Of a DNA stretch of 64,000 nt, positions 62,538 through 64,000 are shown piece after piece. How positions within the stretch are numbered: position 1 is the stretch's first letter; every line of letters begins with the position of its first letter. Origin of the DNA: Fibrella rubiginis (lineage in GTDB: Bacteria; Bacteroidota; Bacteroidia; Cytophagales; Spirosomataceae); NCBI RefSeq assembly GCF_017353185.1, contig NZ_JAFMYV010000004.1:186001-250000 (forward strand), written 5' to 3'. The notes under the pieces are model-generated. The model did no database searches. It was given only the letters and a program-made list of their open reading frames with translations, and was not told the DNA's origin. The translations under genes were made by a program, and so were the position numbers.

Positions 62538-64000
62538 TCAGAACGAAAGTTTCAGGTTGAAGCCGAGACTGCGGTTGGCCGGCAATGTGCCGTATTCCAC
62601 GCCCTGGAAATTACCGTTGCCGAGGTTGATGTCGGGGTCGAACGGCATGGTACGCTTGCCCACGCCCGGAATCTCCAGGATCGACTTGCCCCGGTAGAGC
62701 CAGAACAGGTTACGCGCCACAAACGCCAGCCGCGCCGACTTGATAAAGAAGCTGCTTGGTACCGGAATACCGTAGCCCAGTGATAGCTCGCGTACCCGGA
62801 AACTGGTGGCATCGTAGGTGAAAAATTCACCCCAGCCATACCGCTTGCCCGACACCGTTTGCCAGAACTGCTCGGCGGTGATGGCCTTCGTGTTGGTTTC
62901 ACCAGTGGTTGTCACACCGGGCAGCACCCAACCCCCTTCGCGCTTTTGCGCCGTCACTTCGGGAATGCCGCTGAACGCCAGGTTCATCTCCGTCCCCGAC
63001 GTCACGATACCCCCCACGCGCCCGTCGACGAGCACGCGGAGCGAGAACCCTTTGTAACTGAACACGTTGGTCAGGCCCAGCAGTAGTTTTGGGTTAAAGT
63101 TTCCAATGAATTCCTGGTCTTTCGTAGCCACCGGACGACCGTCGGCCGTGACAATATACTGGCCGTTGGCGTTGGTTTGCCAGCGGTAGGCCACCATATC
63201 ACCATAAGAGCCACCTTCCTTCACAATGGGCGTAGCCGACCGGCTGTAGCCCCCACCCAGCAGGGCCTGCTTCACATCGGGCGACAGGCTGTTGATCACG
63301 TTGCGGTTGCGGCCCAGGTTGAAGATCACGTCCCAGGTGAAATCGTCGTTTTTCACCGCCGTGCCGTTGATCACCAGTTCAATACCTGAGTTCTGGATAT
63401 CGCCCGCGTTGATGTACTGGTTCGAGAAACCCGATGCCGGGGCCAGACCCAGCGTAAGCAGTTGGTTCACCGAATTGGTCTGGTAGTAGGTCAGGTTGGC
63501 CCCGATGCGGTTGTTCAGGAACCGGGCATCTACGCCAAACTCCAGACTCTTGGTGATCTCCGGCTTCAGGTTGCCAATGGCCTGCGTTCCTGCCCGGCTG
63601 ATGAAGCCCGTGCCGGCACCCTGACTGTAGGAGTAGTTGGTCTGCAGCAGATACGGACTGGCCCCGTTGCCCACTTGCGCCAGCGAGGCGTTGACTTTCA
63701 AAAACGACAGCGCCCCTTTCATGTCGAACAATTCCGACAACACCGCCGACACGCCCACCGAGGGATACTGGTACGTGTAGGGCTTGGGCAGGGTGCTCGA
63801 CCAGTCGTTGCGGAGGCTGGCGTCCAGGAAAATAGCATCGCGAAAAGCCAGCGTAGCCTGCCCGTAGACCGACTGCGTCTGCGAACGCACGAAATCATCG
63901 CCCAGCCGCTGCGTTGAGCCGAAGTTCAGGTTAAACCGGTTGGGGATGTTCAGGCCGTTGGCTTCTGAGTAGGTGTTCTGATACTGCGAATCCTGCAAGA
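62538..64000 (-). CDS. susC: SusC/RagA-family TonB-linked receptor, 3' part (runs off window)
   Basis: About 486 C-terminal residues of a SusC-type receptor are visible. The gene continues past the window edge at 64000. Barrel-type repeats include LPKPYTYQYPSVGVSAVLSE, NSGIELVINGTAVKNDDFTW, NPKLLLGLTNVFSYKGFSL and the C-terminal SLGYGIPVPSSFF and NRSLGFNLKLSF. The stop lies 26 bp before the broken susD start, so the two form an operon. The first 500 residues or so (plug and TonB box) are missing. Confidence 0.9.
   Translation of the reverse strand, partial: LQDSQYQNTYSEANGLNIPNRFNLNFGSTQRLGDDFVRSQTQSVYGQATLAFRDAIFLDASLRNDWSSTLPKPYTYQYPSVGVSAVLSELFDMKGALSFLKVNASLAQVGNGASPYLLQTNYSYSQGAGTGFISRAGTQAIGNLKPEITKSLEFGVDARFLNNRIGANLTYYQTNSVNQLLTLGLAPASGFSNQYINAGDIQNSGIELVINGTAVKNDDFTWDVIFNLGRNRNVINSLSPDVKQALLGGGYSRSATPIVKEGGSYGDMVAYRWQTNANGQYIVTADGRPVATKDQEFIGNFNPKLLLGLTNVFSYKGFSLRVLVDGRVGGIVTSGTEMNLAFSGIPEVTAQKREGGWVLPGVTTTGETNTKAITAEQFWQTVSGKRYGWGEFFTYDATSFRVRELSLGYGIPVPSSFFIKSARLAFVARNLFWLYRGKSILEIPGVGKRTMPFDPDINLGNGNFQGVEYGTLPANRSLGFNLKLSF

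Noticed and set aside
1-64000. tRNA, rRNA, riboswitch, insertion sequence, prophage
   Set aside because: No tRNA cloverleaf, rRNA stretch, transposase, integrase or recognisable riboswitch was seen by eye; a covariance-model scan would be decisive.

Overview
The window looks like a chromosomal segment of a Bacteroidota member of the order Cytophagales, close to Spirosoma, Fibrella or Fibrisoma. The signs are two SusC/SusD-type TonB receptor loci, many lipoproteins with late cysteines, a 7TM-AraC regulator, a LytTR regulator, TAnnTTTG-type -7 promoter boxes, weak ribosome binding sites and moderately high G+C. No rRNA, tRNA, CRISPR array, insertion sequence or phage module was recognised by eye.

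Layout. 1-2.3 kb: LOG-family nucleotide hydrolase, an outer-membrane-like protein and a small unknown protein. 2.4-10.4 kb: a starch/maltodextrin Sus-like locus made of a membrane-spanning AraC regulator with an exported glucan-binding-like domain, SusC, SusD and an internally triplicated SusE-like lipoprotein, but no glycoside hydrolase. 10.4-18.2 kb, minus strand: housekeeping genes (sppA, ppa, a GtrB-type glycosyltransferase, trmN6, an outer-membrane-like protein, parE). 18.5-41.3 kb, plus strand: one long polysaccharide export and assembly operon of about 19 genes. It holds an SLBB outer-membrane exporter, a chain-length/co-polymerase protein, an ABC exporter with a Wzt-like C-terminal domain, a DegT aminotransferase, WbqC, a hexapeptide acyltransferase, several glycosyltransferases, an O-antigen ligase/polymerase-like protein and an acyltransferase-3. 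41.7-51 kb: pyrB, an EreA-like secreted protein, divergent lytTR and pgeF, a TssN-like membrane protein, an exported Fe/Mn superoxide dismutase, gpmA and glgE. 51-57.2 kb, minus strand: M19 dipeptidase, D-threonine-aldolase-like enzyme, SDR, 3-hydroxyacyl-CoA dehydrogenase and a Gfo/Idh/MocA lipoprotein. 57.3-64 kb, minus strand: a second SusC/SusD locus with a large FG-GAP/ASPIC-UnbV lipoprotein. Its susD gene is broken by one in-frame TAG, and its susC gene runs off the window.

How the genes fit together. The first Sus locus probably binds and imports glucan oligosaccharides, sensed directly by the regulator; glgE 38 kb away builds alpha-glucan from maltose-1-phosphate. The polysaccharide operon probably makes a 4-amino-4,6-dideoxysugar-containing surface glycan exported by an ABC/SLBB route.

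The most striking feature beyond the genes is a set of at least 16 long inverted repeats. They fill nearly every larger intergenic gap, and their arms range from 21 to about 100 nt. Several are perfect (54, 42 and 41 bp). Arm sequences differ from site to site but share a vocabulary. In three or four cases the arms run into the 3' end of a neighbouring gene, and in one they encode the last 18 residues of the protein. Other points worth attention are a pair of paralogous glycosyltransferases in which one copy has lost its DxD motif, and mirrored, nearly leaderless divergent promoters.
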